In this document: positions 63,742-63,830 of the stretch, in pieces
Layout of the letters: every line of letters starts with the position of its first letter
Numbering within the stretch: position 1 is the stretch's first letter
From: an uncultured Gammaproteobacteria bacterium
GTDB lineage: Bacteria; Pseudomonadota; Gammaproteobacteria; PS1; Pseudothioglobaceae
Assembly: GCA_913057955.1 (NCBI GenBank)
Contig: CAJXOB010000004.1
Coordinates: 1 to 63,830 of the forward strand
Direction of reading: 5' to 3'
Length of the DNA: 63,830 bases
Translations under genes and position numbers: made by a program
Notes under the pieces: generated by a model
The model's database searches: none
The model's input: only the letters and a program-made list of their open reading frames with translations
Told to the model about the DNA's origin: nothing

Positions 63742-63830
63742 CTGTCTCCTATACCCATCTCCGACCCTACGAGATTAGGCATGATTACGTACGCCGTCGT
63801 CCTCTTGAAAACACACACTAATCCACATCC
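63742..63830. other. Illumina Nextera adapter read-through (not genomic)
   Basis: From 63742 the sequence follows, with several substitutions, the Nextera transposase end (CTGTCTCTTATACACATCT), the CCGAGCCCACGAGAC segment, an eight-base TAGGCATG that matches a known i7 index, then a diverged P7 flowcell segment, and low-complexity CACA-rich sequence. It should be trimmed. Confidence 0.92.

Overview
This 63.8 kb AT-rich, gene-dense window comes from a gammaproteobacterial chromosome. The gene set fits a small-genome marine sulfur-oxidising autotroph or mixotroph of the SUP05/Arctic96BD-19 (Thioglobaceae) type: form I RuBisCO with CbbQ/CbbO and a divergent CbbR, a membrane pyrophosphatase, a Rieske protein paired with a TrpD2-like protein, and a streamlined NtrYX-TrkAH locus. 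The lineage is inferred from gene content and order, not from a marker-gene search. I see no insertion sequence, integrase, prophage, CRISPR array or rRNA gene.

Layout. 1-7 kb: a 5'-truncated ORF with a duplicated module, recJ, a DUF1566 protein, lspA, fabI, and a ppiD operon that ends in three very small membrane proteins, two of them below normal gene-calling size. 7-11 kb: threonine aldolase, a DoeB-like deacylase, a MATE exporter, tRNA-Asp, tRNA-Val and hup. 11.5-15.4 kb: a partial cytochrome c maturation set (ccmC-D-E-G) after tsaB, a GT51 transglycosylase and cutC. 15.4-23.6 kb: a plus-strand housekeeping block (rpsF-rpsR-rplI, dnaB, cpdA-yqiB-like-5'-nucleotidase, hisS-yfgM-der). 23.7-36.2 kb: DadA-like oxidase, pyrG, an MsbA-like exporter, TrpD2/Rieske, an SLT lipoprotein, a membrane-tailed cold-shock protein, TPMT, ung, pdxB, aspA, a TauE-type permease and a PhyH dioxygenase. 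36.4-41.8 kb: a YczE-like protein and an almost complete molybdenum cofactor set (moaE, mobA, moeA, moaC, moaA, moaD, mogA). 42.5-43.9 kb: quinone-reductase-like oxidoreductase and a divergent HxlR regulator. 44-52.3 kb: malonyl-CoA decarboxylase, two unknown ORFs, cbbO, cbbQ, cbbS, cbbL and divergent cbbR. 52.3-60 kb: argJ, an FTR1 iron permease, a putative catabolic trio (EamA transporter, diaminopropionate ammonia-lyase-like enzyme, M24 hydrolase) and hppA. 60-63.7 kb: trkH, trkA, an ntrX-like regulator that lacks its AAA+ domain, and the 3' end of ntrY.

The genes work together mainly in carbon fixation (RuBisCO plus its CbbQO activase, with PPi energy recovery by HppA), cofactor supply for molybdo- and c-type cytochrome enzymes, and limited use of organic nitrogen compounds. 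The last ~90 bases are not genomic: they match Illumina Nextera adapter read-through with an index, so the biological sequence ends near 63741.

Most interesting leads: the two unknown ORFs in the cbb operon, the AAA+-less NtrX, the micro-protein operon after ppiD, the uncharacterised lyase/hydrolase/transporter operon, a terminator-like hairpin in the rpsF leader, and a promoter that overlaps the hup terminator ahead of two tRNAs. No intergenic stretch exceeds 300 bases once the small ORFs are counted.
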